Source: Microbulbifer thermotolerans | GTDB taxonomy: Bacteria; Pseudomonadota; Gammaproteobacteria; Pseudomonadales; Cellvibrionaceae | DNA length: 64,000 nucleotides | Direction of reading: 5' to 3' | Assembly (NCBI RefSeq): GCF_900112305.1 | Contig: NZ_FOKT01000003.1 | Coordinates: 124,001 to 188,000, forward strand | Shown: positions 54,128 to 62,736 of the stretch, piece by piece | How the letters are laid out: each line of letters opens with the position of its first letter | Position numbering within the stretch: the stretch's first letter is position 1 | Position numbers and translations under genes: made by a program | Notes under the pieces: model-generated | Database searches by the model: none | What the model was told of the DNA's origin: nothing | The model's input: the letters and a program-made list of their open reading frames with translations, nothing else

Positions 54128-54583
54128 ATGGCCAGAAAACGCTTTGATAACTCCAACTGCTCCGTCGCCCGCGCTCTCAATGAAGTCGGCGACTGGTGGT
54201 CTCTGCTGATCGTGTTACATGCCATGTATGGCACCCGCCGCTTCGTGGATTTTCAGCAACAACTGGGAATCGCAAAGAACATCCTGTGCGATCGCCTCAC
54301 CCGCCTGGTGGAAAACGGTGTACTGCACAAGGTGGATGTTGGAGAACACGGTTGCCGTTATGAGTACCGGCTTACCGATAAGGGCCGGGATCTGTTCCCT
54401 GTGGTGGTGGCCCTGCGTCAGTGGGGCGATAAGTGGAACCCGGCACCGGAGCAGGGGCCGCTGGACCTGCGGGACAAGGCAACGTCCCGCCCCATCCGCA
54501 GTGTCCAGGTCCTGGACGCCGATGGCAATCCGTTGGATCTCCGGGATGTATTCGTGCCCGAGCATACCGAGGGCCACGGCTGA
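54128..54583 (+). CDS. HxlR-family transcriptional regulator
   Basis: A 151-residue winged-HTH protein with the HxlR marks: an N-terminal Cys in NSNCSVARALNEVGDWWSLL, FQQQLGIAKNILCDRLTRLV and YRLTDKGRDLFPVVVALRQW. HxlR proteins paired with ene-reductases often sense electrophiles through the conserved Cys. ATG 54128; the longer frame upstream lies in the OYE gene. Confidence 0.88.
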   Translation: MARKRFDNSNCSVARALNEVGDWWSLLIVLHAMYGTRRFVDFQQQLGIAKNILCDRLTRLVENGVLHKVDVGEHGCRYEYRLTDKGRDLFPVVVALRQWGDKWNPAPEQGPLDLRDKATSRPIRSVQVLDADGNPLDLRDVFVPEHTEGHG

Positions 54584-54640
54584 CCGACTCTGGAAGAGCA
54601 TGGGTGAGTTCAGCAGAAGTTTCTCGGGACTGTAGAGCGC

Positions 54641-55501
54641 TCAAAGGTTCCGCAGTTCACGGATACTTCGAAAAATTTGCTCTCTGGTGTGGGCTTCTCT
54701 CATAGCCCCGGTTGACCACTGAACGGCATACCAAAGCAGGGATAAATAGCGGTAAATTGCCCGCCAGTGCGCCAGCCTCTGCCAATCAGCCGTTTTTAAT
54801 GGCCGGCTCAAATATTCCGCAATCAACAATTCTTGCTGCGCTTTATCCAGCCTGTACTCCTCTACAATCACCGCAAGTTCATAGAAGGGGTCGCCCATGG
54901 CGGCATACTCCCAGTCGATGACATACAGCCTTCCGCTATCGGCAGCGATCAGGTTCGCAGACAGCAGATCGTTGTGACACAGACAAGTAGCGCTATTCGG
55001 CGTTTGTACCGCAGCTATACGTGAGTCGATGGTGTGATTTAGGTCTTGCAGTTCCGAGAAAAAATCCGCGCGCTTATCAATCGAGCACCAGTAGCGCGAA
55101 ATTTTTTGCCGGATATCCAGGTAGACATTGATAGGAGGCAGAGCGTGAATGCGGTGCAGCATTTCCACCAGCCGCTTGAGGTCATCGGCACCGGTCACAC
55201 GCCACGGCCTGCCTTTGATATAGCGGGTAACCAGATATTGATAGCCGGGATCACAGTAAATGATTGGCGCACACAGACCCGCCTTGTCGGCGTGACGCAG
55301 TGCCGCCGCTTCCCCGCTGCGGTTTAAATCCAGTGCATCGCTGATTGTGGAGTTCTTGCGCAGCACCCATTTTTCACCGCCTGCGGCAATCAGATAACTC
55401 TGGTTGGTCAATCCGCCCCCCAGGGGCCAGAGCACTGACGGTTCAATCGAACTCCACCGCTGCCAGTCGCGAGGAATAACTTTTGCGGAATTACCGCTCA
55501 T
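54641..55501 (-). CDS. thiK: Probable thiamine kinase (choline kinase-like phosphotransferase)
   Basis: A 286-residue protein with the APH/choline-kinase fold: LTNQSYLIAAGGEKWVLRKN (nucleotide loop), CLCHNDLLSANLIAADSGRL (catalytic HND) and VIDWEYAAMGDPFYELAVI (metal-binding D). Family membership alone does not fix the substrate. Its place as last gene of a TPP-riboswitch operon with a thiamin transporter points to thiamine kinase, trapping imported thiamin as ThMP. Specificity is inferred. Confidence 0.75.
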   Translation of the reverse strand: MSGNSAKVIPRDWQRWSSIEPSVLWPLGGGLTNQSYLIAAGGEKWVLRKNSTISDALDLNRSGEAAALRHADKAGLCAPIIYCDPGYQYLVTRYIKGRPWRVTGADDLKRLVEMLHRIHALPPINVYLDIRQKISRYWCSIDKRADFFSELQDLNHTIDSRIAAVQTPNSATCLCHNDLLSANLIAADSGRLYVIDWEYAAMGDPFYELAVIVEEYRLDKAQQELLIAEYLSRPLKTADWQRLAHWRAIYRYLSLLWYAVQWSTGAMREAHTREQIFRSIRELRNL

Positions 55502-55511
55502 CGTACCCCAA

Positions 55512-56207
55512 TTAGCCCGGCTGTTTTGCCGCCGCTATCGCCGGCTGACCATTGGCGGAAATTTCTGTAGGTACATCGGCGCCCCGCGATTCACGCTTGT
55601 AAATAGCCAGCCACTGAAAGAAACCCACAATCACGATAATGACATAAAGTGCAAACAGTAACGCGGTCAGGTAAAGCCCTCGGTCGATATACAGATAGAT
55701 AGAGACGCCGTCCACCACTATCCAGTAAAGCCAGTTTTCCAGCACTTTGCGCGTGACCATATAAGTGGTGATCACAGCTCCCCAGGTGGTGAAGGAGTCC
55801 AGGTAGGGCAGGGCGGCATTGGTGTTGGTGTCCAGCAGATAGCCGAAAACCAGTGTCAGCAGGCCAACACCCGCAAGCACGGCCAAATGGGTAGCGAAGG
55901 GCCAGCAGTGGATTTTCAAATTCCGTTGTTGGTCGCGGTGGTGGCGCCACTGCCACCAGCCGTAAACGGCCATCAGCAAGTAGAAAATCTGCAGGGCAGA
56001 TTCCATCATTAAGCTGACGTCCCAGAAGAGAAATAGATAAATGGTGGTACTGGCAAATGCGGCATACCAGCAGCTGATCTTTTCCTTCATTGCCAGCAAC
56101 AGATAGGCCAGCGCCAATATAACGGCGGCGATTTCCCAGGCGGACATGGCTTTGAGAGCGGCAGTCATGGCACTGCCGACCTCACTGGAAAAAATGCCCT
56201 CAAACAT
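55512..56207 (-). CDS. pnuT: PnuC-family thiamin transporter PnuT
   Basis: A 231-residue inner-membrane protein with about seven helices and the PnuC pattern (MAVYGWWQWRH, ENWLYWIVVDGVSIYLYI). PnuC homologues in thiamin-regulated operons are known as PnuT. It overlaps the preceding gene by 8 bp and sits between the outer-membrane receptor and the kinase, as in facilitated diffusion followed by phosphorylation. Confidence 0.85.
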   Translation of the reverse strand: MFEGIFSSEVGSAMTAALKAMSAWEIAAVILALAYLLLAMKEKISCWYAAFASTTIYLFLFWDVSLMMESALQIFYLLMAVYGWWQWRHHRDQQRNLKIHCWPFATHLAVLAGVGLLTLVFGYLLDTNTNAALPYLDSFTTWGAVITTYMVTRKVLENWLYWIVVDGVSIYLYIDRGLYLTALLFALYVIIVIVGFFQWLAIYKRESRGADVPTEISANGQPAIAAAKQPG

Positions 56208-56463
56208 CGCGTGTATCCGGGGCTAAATCACCATCGATAAATTTACACACAAAAATAGCGCGACCGTGTTTTTCGTAGGCGCTGCGCATTTCCCGCTTCA
56301 ATATATCCATCAATAGATCGTAATCGCCGAACACCTGGGAGCTCATTGTGTTGGTAATAACCCGCAGTTCCGGGTAGCTGTTCAGGCGATCGATAAAGTC
56401 CTGGATACTGGGAATATACTCGTCCTTCAGTGGATACATGCTGATTTCTACGGAGAGCTGCAC
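56200..56463 (-). CDS. YkoF-like thiamin-binding domain protein (PF01910 type)
   Basis: An 87-residue protein: VEISMYPLKDEYIPSIQDFI, then VITNTMSSQVFGDYDLLMDI. This matches single-domain relatives of YkoF/MTH1187 that bind thiamin or HMP. It has no signal peptide, so it should be cytoplasmic. Located between receptor and PnuT in the TPP-controlled operon. It may bind or sense incoming thiamin. Confidence 0.72.
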   Translation of the reverse strand: MQLSVEISMYPLKDEYIPSIQDFIDRLNSYPELRVITNTMSSQVFGDYDLLMDILKREMRSAYEKHGRAIFVCKFIDGDLAPDTRDV

Positions 56464-56511
56464 GATTCTATAACCTCGACAATCAAAGGCGGCAATGCGC
56501 CGCCTCGCAAT

Positions 56512-58644
56512 TTAAAATGTGTATGTTCCTGTGATGCCCATAACGCGCGGCTCACCATACTGGTAGTAGGCCTCCGGAGCATAACCGTTGGCCGGATTGT
56601 TGCCAAACTGGTTGCTGAAATAGAAGCCGCGAGTGGTGTAATCCTCGTCGGTCAGGTTTCTGCCCCAGAGTGCTAATTCCCAATTTTCACCCAGATAGGT
56701 AAGGCGGGTGTTGAATAGCTCGTAAGCTGTCGATTTTGCGTCGTGGCTGTTGGAAAAATAGAAGTCGTCCTTTCCCTCTATTTCAAGCCGCAGAATCAGT
56801 TGTGGCAGCAGCGCAATTTCCGCACCGGTGAAGAATTGATAGTTGGGCGCGTGGGCCAGGTCGCGCCCGTCCATGTCCACCGGATCCAGCGCAATGCCAC
56901 TGTAATCATCGCGGGCATCGACGTGAGAAGACGTTATGAAATCGGCGAATTCCGCATTGAGCCAGCCGGCGGCGGCAAACAGGCGCAGGGTATCGCTGGC
57001 GAGATAGTTCACTTCGATTTCCACACCAGTGGTCTCGCCAGCGGCGGCATTGGTAAGAAACTCATCGAAGGAAAAATCGCTCGGATTGAATACCGACTGC
57101 TTGGCCTGCACATCGCTGCGATCTTGGAAAAAAGCGGCCAGCTGCGCCTGCAAACGGTTCTCCAGCCAGGCGCCCTTGATGCCCAACTCGTAATTGAGCA
57201 TATGCTCGGTGTCGAATTCAAACTGCGCGCTGTCGATATTCGGGTTGTCGGCGGCAGCGGCGATCAGACTGGCGTTGATACCACCGGCTTTATAGCCGCG
57301 GGATACGGTGGCATAGATCAGCGTATTGTCGCTGTGGTGATATTCCAGAGAGAGGTTACCGCCCCAGAGATCTTCGTTTTTGCTGGAATCCACAGCGAGA
57401 GAATCGCTGTAATCCGCATCGCGTTGTTCAAATCTCAGGCCTGTGACCAAGTCGAATTTCTCACTGAGCGCGGTGCGTAACTGACCGTAAATTGCCGTAT
57501 TTTGCGTGTCAAATGCGCTGCTGAAAGTCTGATTGCGCTCCAGGCTTTCGCTTTCATCACGGAAATAAATACCTGCCACCCAGTGGATGCGGCCGTTTAG
57601 CAAAGCGGAGGCATCCGTCGACAGCAGGCGCACATCGGCGCTCAGGTTGTCCCTGTCGCGCAGGTAATTGTCGGTGGAGCTGTATTCATCGGAGTGAAAT
57701 CCCACATAGGTCCAGTCTTCATCGTAGCCATATTCGGTGTCAGAACTGGCGGCACTGAGTGTGCTCTCGAGGGTGAAATAATCACTGCCGGACCAGCGGC
57801 CCTTGAGGGAAAACGCCAGCGTCTCCTGCCGATCCCAACCGGGCTGGTCCGACAAGGTCTCGCGGGTGTTGTACAGGGAGAAGGCGTCGTAGCCGTTATC
57901 CGCATCCAGATAAAAGGTGGTGAAGTCCAGTTGCAGATCGTCGCTGGCCTGGTAACGCAGTTTTCCTCGCATCACGGTTTCGTCGATGCCGTTGGTATCG
58001 CTGCGGTCCAGGTACGCGTTGTCCATGTAGCCATCGGACTGCTGCTTGCGGACGGCGAGACGGTAGGAAAGTTTATCCGTCAACGCATTGCTGCTCACCG
58101 CCGACAGCATGCGGCTATTGTATTCCGCCAGCTCAGCGGACACCCGCGCCACAGGGTCACTGCTGGGAGCGGCGCTGGTCATGCTGATCAGCCCGGCCAG
58201 GGCATTGGCGCCGTATAGGGTTCCCTGGGGACCGCGCAGAATTTCCACCTGTTCCATATCCAGGGTGCTGGCGGCTAGTCCCAAACCGGAGAAGTCGATG
58301 CCGTCGATAAGCAGACCGACCGATGGATTCACCGGATCGATAAACTGGCTGCGCTCACCGATACCGCGAATCTGCACAAAACGGCCCCGCGAAGCGCCGG
58401 AGGCGAGATTGACGTTGGGGGCCATGCCCAGCAGCTGCTCCAGATTGGCGGCGCTGCGGGCCGCAATGGCGGTATTGTTCAGCACACTGACACTGCCGGG
58501 CATTTCCAATTGATTGACCGCACGCAGCTGGCTGGTGACGATGACTTCTTCCAGCGCGGGATCGCCGGTTTCAGCCGCACCCACCTGCACCGCCGACAAG
58601 CAGCCGGTAAGGGCGACCGCACTTATTTTTTTAAAGTGGTTCAT
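56512..58644 (-). CDS. TonB-dependent outer-membrane receptor, thiamin-linked
   Basis: A 710-residue receptor. It has a signal peptide (1-24), a TonB box-like EEVIVTSQ, a plug domain (about 35-150, with VEILRGPQGTLYGANALAG) and a 22-strand barrel ending in an aromatic (GTYTF). It directly follows a TPP riboswitch and heads the thiamin operon, so the substrate is probably thiamin, a phosphate ester or a precursor. The receptor family is clear; the substrate is inferred. Confidence 0.85.
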   Translation of the reverse strand: MNHFKKISAVALTGCLSAVQVGAAETGDPALEEVIVTSQLRAVNQLEMPGSVSVLNNTAIAARSAANLEQLLGMAPNVNLASGASRGRFVQIRGIGERSQFIDPVNPSVGLLIDGIDFSGLGLAASTLDMEQVEILRGPQGTLYGANALAGLISMTSAAPSSDPVARVSAELAEYNSRMLSAVSSNALTDKLSYRLAVRKQQSDGYMDNAYLDRSDTNGIDETVMRGKLRYQASDDLQLDFTTFYLDADNGYDAFSLYNTRETLSDQPGWDRQETLAFSLKGRWSGSDYFTLESTLSAASSDTEYGYDEDWTYVGFHSDEYSSTDNYLRDRDNLSADVRLLSTDASALLNGRIHWVAGIYFRDESESLERNQTFSSAFDTQNTAIYGQLRTALSEKFDLVTGLRFEQRDADYSDSLAVDSSKNEDLWGGNLSLEYHHSDNTLIYATVSRGYKAGGINASLIAAAADNPNIDSAQFEFDTEHMLNYELGIKGAWLENRLQAQLAAFFQDRSDVQAKQSVFNPSDFSFDEFLTNAAAGETTGVEIEVNYLASDTLRLFAAAGWLNAEFADFITSSHVDARDDYSGIALDPVDMDGRDLAHAPNYQFFTGAEIALLPQLILRLEIEGKDDFYFSNSHDAKSTAYELFNTRLTYLGENWELALWGRNLTDEDYTTRGFYFSNQFGNNPANGYAPEAYYQYGEPRVMGITGTYTF

Positions 58645-58711
58645 GGTTCTCTCTCGCTAAATGCCAAAGTGAAAGAGACCCGGAAATCGACGTGGGGAGG
58701 GTTTTGGAAGG

Positions 58712-58797
58712 TTACCTATTCCTACGCCGGTACTAACCGGATCAGGTTCAAGGGTTTGCTCGGTGAGCATCTCAGGCGCTAGCGCCACCCCTTAGGT
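58712..58797 (-). ncRNA. TPP riboswitch (THI element)
   Basis: On the minus strand, GGGGTGGCGCTAGCGCC is followed by CTGAGATGCTC, ACCCTTGAACCTGATC and GGTTAGTACCGGCGTAGGAA. These are the conserved pyrimidine- and pyrophosphate-sensing elements of the TPP aptamer, closed by ACCTA / TAGGT as P1. It ends about 70 nt before the receptor ATG. The downstream leader has no strong U-tract terminator, so control of translation initiation is more likely. TPP should switch off the operon. Confidence 0.93.
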
Positions 58798-58888
58798 TTT
58801 GCGGGCGGGATAATAGCAGAAGTTGTCCTGGCCGGTAATCGGTGCCTTAGGGCGTGTAAGACACACTTTTTCACCCTGGCCGGAGGGG

Positions 58889-58911
58889 GCAGGAGCGGCG
58901 CAGGGCCGCTC
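58889..58911 (-). terminator. Hairpin after the alkaline phosphatase pair
   Basis: AGGAGCGGC (58889-58897) pairs with GCCGCTCCT (58903-58911) around a 5-nt loop, 13 bp past the stop at 58924. It lacks a U-tract, so it may be a rho-type or stabilising hairpin. Confidence 0.45.
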
Positions 58912-58923
58912 CTGGGGGAGGAA

Positions 58924-60540
58924 TTAGTCGAGCAGGCCGCCGGCGCGGGCCATGACGTGGAAGAGGTAGCTCTGCTCGTTGGTGCCGGTGACCCAATGCG
59001 CACCCGGGCCGCGCGCCCAGACGCCTACGTCTTCGCCGCCATGGGTTTCCGCGCTGGTGGGAATCAACGCTTCCTGGTGATAGCCGGGTGCGGTGGTATC
59101 CACGTTAGTCAGGTCTTTGCGGCCAGTGTCGATCTCGTGCCCGTAGCGCTCGTCCGCATCCGCAGTCTCGCCGTAGTCTGCATGACCACGACCTGTGGTG
59201 TAGCCAAGCGTAGTGTAGGGCAGGCCGTCGGCAGCGAGCGCTGGGGTCTCCTCCGGCTGGCCGCTGCCGTCATTGGTAATCACTTTGCCAAGTATGGGAT
59301 TGCCGCGGGTAGGATAACCGGCGATGGTCATCACATGGCTGTGGTCGGCAGTGACGATAATCAGCGTATCCTCCGCGCTGGTTTTGTCCATCGCCACCTG
59401 TACCGCCTCGGCAAGTTCCACCGCGTCAGTCAAGGCGTTATAGGCGCTGCCCGCATGGTGACCGTGGTCGATACGGCCGCCCTCCACCATCAGGAAATAG
59501 CCCTTGTCGTTTTTGCTCAACAGCTCCAGGCCTTTCGCAGTCATCTCGCTCAGAGACGGCTCGCCGGCGGTATCGTTGCCGCGATCGGCCTCATAGTGCA
59601 TATGCGACGGATTGAAGAGCCCCAGTAGTTTGTCGGTACCGGCAACATCCAGCGCGTTGAAGCCCGTTTGATCCTCGATATAAACGGCATTGGTGACGCC
59701 GTCGTTGTAGCGGTCCAGCCACTCGTCCACTAGGTTGCGGCCGTCTTCGCGCTTGCCTGCGGCGCCTTCCGCGTCAGTTTCGCTGCTGGGCAAAAAGTTG
59801 CGGCGGCCACCGCCCATGATTACGTCGATCCCGTCGCCGGCATTGAGGGCAACCAGTTGCGCGGCAATATCTGTACAGTCTCCATCGGTCACCTTGTATT
59901 CCCAATCCCGGTCCGGGACCTTGGCGTAAGTAGCCGCCGGGGTGGCGTGGGTGACGCGGGCAGTACTGATGATACCGGTGCTCTTGCCCTGGCCCTCGGC
60001 CAGTTCCAATACCGTGGTCAGAGGGCGCTGCTTGCTCGCGGCGCAATCGCCACGAGGCACGGTCTCATCCACATTGATCACGCCGGCCTTGGTTTTTACA
60101 CCGGTCATAATGGCGGTGGCAGTACCGGCAGAGTCGGGGGTCTGCTGGTTGGTGTTGTAGGTTTTCACCAGCCCGGCGAAGGGCATTTTTTCGAAGCTCA
60201 ACTGGTACTCTTCGCCGTCGAGTCCCTGTTGCTGGCCGGCGAGAATCCGCGCGGCGGTGACGGTGGAGATCCCCATGCCATCGCCGATAAACAAAATAAT
60301 GTTTTTGGCCGCACCAGGGGTGTTATTGATGGTCTGCGCTTGGGCGCGTGCGACCGCCTGCTGGCCAACCTTGAACCAGCTGCTCTCCAGCTGGGACTGC
60401 GGCAGCGCCAGGGGTTGCTGCTCTTGCGGCTGCTCGGGCTGCGGCAATACTGCCACGTTGTCCGAGCCGCTGTCGTCGCTGCAACCGGCAGCCAACAGTG
60501 CGATGGAGAGGCCCAGCGCCAGTTTGCTGTATTTGTTCAT
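58924..60540 (-). CDS. Alkaline phosphatase, lipoprotein form
   Basis: A 538-residue PhoA-type enzyme. A lipobox (LLAAGCS) at about residues 16-22 anchors it to a membrane. ILFIGDGMGISTVTAARIL gives the first metal ligand, DSAGTATAIMTGVKTKAG the nucleophilic Ser, EGGRIDHGHHAG and TADHSHVMTIAGYPTRGNPI more zinc ligands, and ETHGGEDVGVWARGPGAHWV the last His. It releases phosphate from esters. It is the second of two tandem paralogues (17 bp apart). No Pho box was seen. Confidence 0.88.
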   Translation of the reverse strand: MNKYSKLALGLSIALLAAGCSDDSGSDNVAVLPQPEQPQEQQPLALPQSQLESSWFKVGQQAVARAQAQTINNTPGAAKNIILFIGDGMGISTVTAARILAGQQQGLDGEEYQLSFEKMPFAGLVKTYNTNQQTPDSAGTATAIMTGVKTKAGVINVDETVPRGDCAASKQRPLTTVLELAEGQGKSTGIISTARVTHATPAATYAKVPDRDWEYKVTDGDCTDIAAQLVALNAGDGIDVIMGGGRRNFLPSSETDAEGAAGKREDGRNLVDEWLDRYNDGVTNAVYIEDQTGFNALDVAGTDKLLGLFNPSHMHYEADRGNDTAGEPSLSEMTAKGLELLSKNDKGYFLMVEGGRIDHGHHAGSAYNALTDAVELAEAVQVAMDKTSAEDTLIIVTADHSHVMTIAGYPTRGNPILGKVITNDGSGQPEETPALAADGLPYTTLGYTTGRGHADYGETADADERYGHEIDTGRKDLTNVDTTAPGYHQEALIPTSAETHGGEDVGVWARGPGAHWVTGTNEQSYLFHVMARAGGLLD

Positions 60541-60557
60541 GCTTAATTACCCCCAAA

Positions 60558-62111
60558 TTATTCCGCGGTGACCGACAACCCGGTGGCGCCGACCATCAAG
60601 TGAAAAACCGCATTCTGTTCCAGTGAGCCCTGTACCAGCTGGCTGCCGGCACCAGCGGCGTGCAGACTGACATCTTCACCGGCGTGACTCTCGGAGCCCA
60701 GCGGCACCAGCGCCTCTTGGTGAAAACCGGGCGCCTCTGTGTCCACGGCACTCAGATCCTTGCGGCCGCTATCCTGCGCCAGGGCGTAGCGTGCATCCGC
60801 GTCGGTTTCATCACCGAGGTCGGCAAAACCCAAGCCATTGGCGTAGGACAGTGTGGTGTAAGGCAGGCCGTCCGCGGCGGGTTCAGGCTCCGTCTTGACC
60901 GCACCGCTGCTGTCGGTAGTGACGACTTTCCCCAGAATCGGGTTGCCGCGTGCCGGGTAGCCGGCAATGGTCAGTACGTGACTGTGGTCAGCGGTCACCA
61001 GTATCAGCGTCTCGTCCAGATCCACCTTCTCCAACGCCGCTTTGACCGCGTCGGAAAAGGCGATGGTGTCGTGCAGTGCGCTGTAGGCGCTGCCGGCGTG
61101 GTGGCCGTGGTCGATACGGCCGGATTCCACCATCAGGAAGTAGCCCTCCTCGTTCTTCGACAGTAGGTCGATGGCGGCGGAGGTCATCTCGGCGATGCTC
61201 GGCTCGTCGGCGCCTTTTGCCACGCGGTCGGCATCATAACTCATATGGCTGCTAGTGAAGAGGCCCAGCAGTTTTTCAGTGGACGACATTTCCAGTGCCG
61301 CCAGTTCGGTGCCACTTTGCACGTAAGCCGCCTGCTGTTCGCCATCGTAGCGCGCCAGCCATTCGGCGATGAGGTCGCGGCCGTCAGCGCGCTTGCCGCC
61401 GTCGTCCGCGGTAGTGAAGTTGCGGCGTCCGCCGCCGAGAATCACGTCGATGCCATCGCCAATGTCAAATTCCACCAGTTGCGCGGCGATATCCACGCAG
61501 CCGTTTTCCCGCGCCTCGTCGGTGAGGTCCGCGTCATTTTCCCAGTCCCGCTCGGGGCTGCGTGCGTAGGTGGCCGCCGGCGTGGCGTGCGTAATCCGTG
61601 CGGTGGAAACAATGCCGGTAGATCTGCCGCGGCTCTCCATCAACTCGAGAAAGGTGTTCAGCTCGCGCCCGCGGCTGCCGGCACAATCACCGCGCAGGGC
61701 GCCGTCGTCGATATTGATCATGCCCGCTTTGGTTTTCACGCCGCTCATCATTGCGGTCATGGTGCCCGCGGAATCGGGAGTCTGCTGGTTGGTGTTGTAG
61801 GTTTTGATCAGCGCGGTGTGAGGAAACCCCTCGAAAGAGAGCGCATTTTCCTCACCGCTTTCACCGCGTAGCTGACCTTCCAGAATACGCGCCGCGGTCA
61901 AGGTGGAAACGCCCATGCCATCACCGACGAATAGGATGACATTTTTTGCCGTGCCCTCAGTGGATTCCGCCACTCTGGCTTCTATGCGCTCGGCGCCGTC
62001 GGTGAACCAGGCGCTGTCGCTCTGGTATTCCGGTAGATCGGCGGCCAGCGCCGAGGGCGCCAGCGGAATGAGACAGCACGCGGTCAACGCGCGAGTAAAT
62101 CGCTTTGCCAT
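60558..62111 (-). CDS. Alkaline phosphatase, secreted form
   Basis: A 517-residue paralogue of the downstream gene with the same active-site motifs (FVGDGMGVSTLTAARIL, DSAGTMTAMMSGVKTKAG, ADHSHVLTIAGYPARGNPIL, ESHAGEDVSLHAAG). It has a cleavable Sec signal (APSALAADL near residue 24) instead of a lipobox, so this enzyme should be free in the periplasm or outside. The pair looks like a tandem duplication with changed localisation. Confidence 0.88.
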   Translation of the reverse strand: MAKRFTRALTACCLIPLAPSALAADLPEYQSDSAWFTDGAERIEARVAESTEGTAKNVILFVGDGMGVSTLTAARILEGQLRGESGEENALSFEGFPHTALIKTYNTNQQTPDSAGTMTAMMSGVKTKAGMINIDDGALRGDCAGSRGRELNTFLELMESRGRSTGIVSTARITHATPAATYARSPERDWENDADLTDEARENGCVDIAAQLVEFDIGDGIDVILGGGRRNFTTADDGGKRADGRDLIAEWLARYDGEQQAAYVQSGTELAALEMSSTEKLLGLFTSSHMSYDADRVAKGADEPSIAEMTSAAIDLLSKNEEGYFLMVESGRIDHGHHAGSAYSALHDTIAFSDAVKAALEKVDLDETLILVTADHSHVLTIAGYPARGNPILGKVVTTDSSGAVKTEPEPAADGLPYTTLSYANGLGFADLGDETDADARYALAQDSGRKDLSAVDTEAPGFHQEALVPLGSESHAGEDVSLHAAGAGSQLVQGSLEQNAVFHLMVGATGLSVTAE

Positions 62112-62286
62112 GGAAATCTCCGGTACTCGTGGGTAGTGCGTGCATTAGAGTCCGGAAATATGACGGGAAAATTAAGCTCGCTCTGGCTGCTTTGCGCGAG
62201 TGTTGGGGTTAGCCCTGGAATTCAGCGCACCTTTGCAGTTTGAACGCGAACCCGTCGGCGTTTTGCCTCGGGTTACACGGCGCCCC

Positions 62287-62664
62287 TCAGCCGATAATTT
62301 TGATCGCACTCTCATCCGGGTCGCGGCCCTTGCCCGCTGCCTGCAGGCGGTTGAGGTAGGCGTTCCAATTGTTTTCGTACTGCGCGCCCAGTTCGCGCAA
62401 GTAATCCCAGGTATAGATACCGCTGTCGTGGCCGTCGTCAAAGACAATTTTCAGCGCGTAGCGCCCGGCGGTTTCAACGCTTTCGATACCGACATTGAGC
62501 TTTCCACTAACCAGCACCGGCTCACTCGCGCCGTGGCCGCGCACCTCGGCACTGGGAGAAAAGACGCGCAAATACTCTGCCGACAGTGTGTATTCGGCGT
62601 CATCGAAAACGATGTGCAGTTCTTTTTCGGCGCGGTTCAGGTGAATTTTTTTCGGCGCGGCCAC
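62287..62664 (-). CDS. DUF971 (gamma-butyrobetaine hydroxylase-like N-terminal) protein
   Basis: A 125-residue small protein: KKIHLNRAEKELHIVFDDAE, LSAEYLRVFSPSAEV, and IVFDDGHDSGIYTWDYLREL with His and Asp/Cys-like metal-site spacing. It starts at GTG 62664 with AGGAG upstream; the frame above lacks homology. It follows hslU in the same direction, an order common in Pseudomonas and relatives. A role in metal or Fe-S handling has been suggested for the family; unproven here. Confidence 0.85.
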   Translation of the reverse strand: MAAPKKIHLNRAEKELHIVFDDAEYTLSAEYLRVFSPSAEVRGHGASEPVLVSGKLNVGIESVETAGRYALKIVFDDGHDSGIYTWDYLRELGAQYENNWNAYLNRLQAAGKGRDPDESAIKIIG

Positions 62665-62736
62665 GGGGGGCTCCTGTCGTATCGGTGAGCGGCCCCCGGG
62701 ACACACCTGGGGGCCTGTTTGCCACGGAGGATGCGC

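Noticed and set aside
62112-62286. Pho box upstream of the alkaline phosphatase genes
   Set aside because: No CTGTCAT-type direct repeats with 11-bp spacing could be found by eye.
62691-62713. GC-rich hairpin between hslU and DUF971 as a terminator
   Set aside because: Arms match at 8 of 9 positions but there is no U-tract. The two genes are usually co-transcribed.
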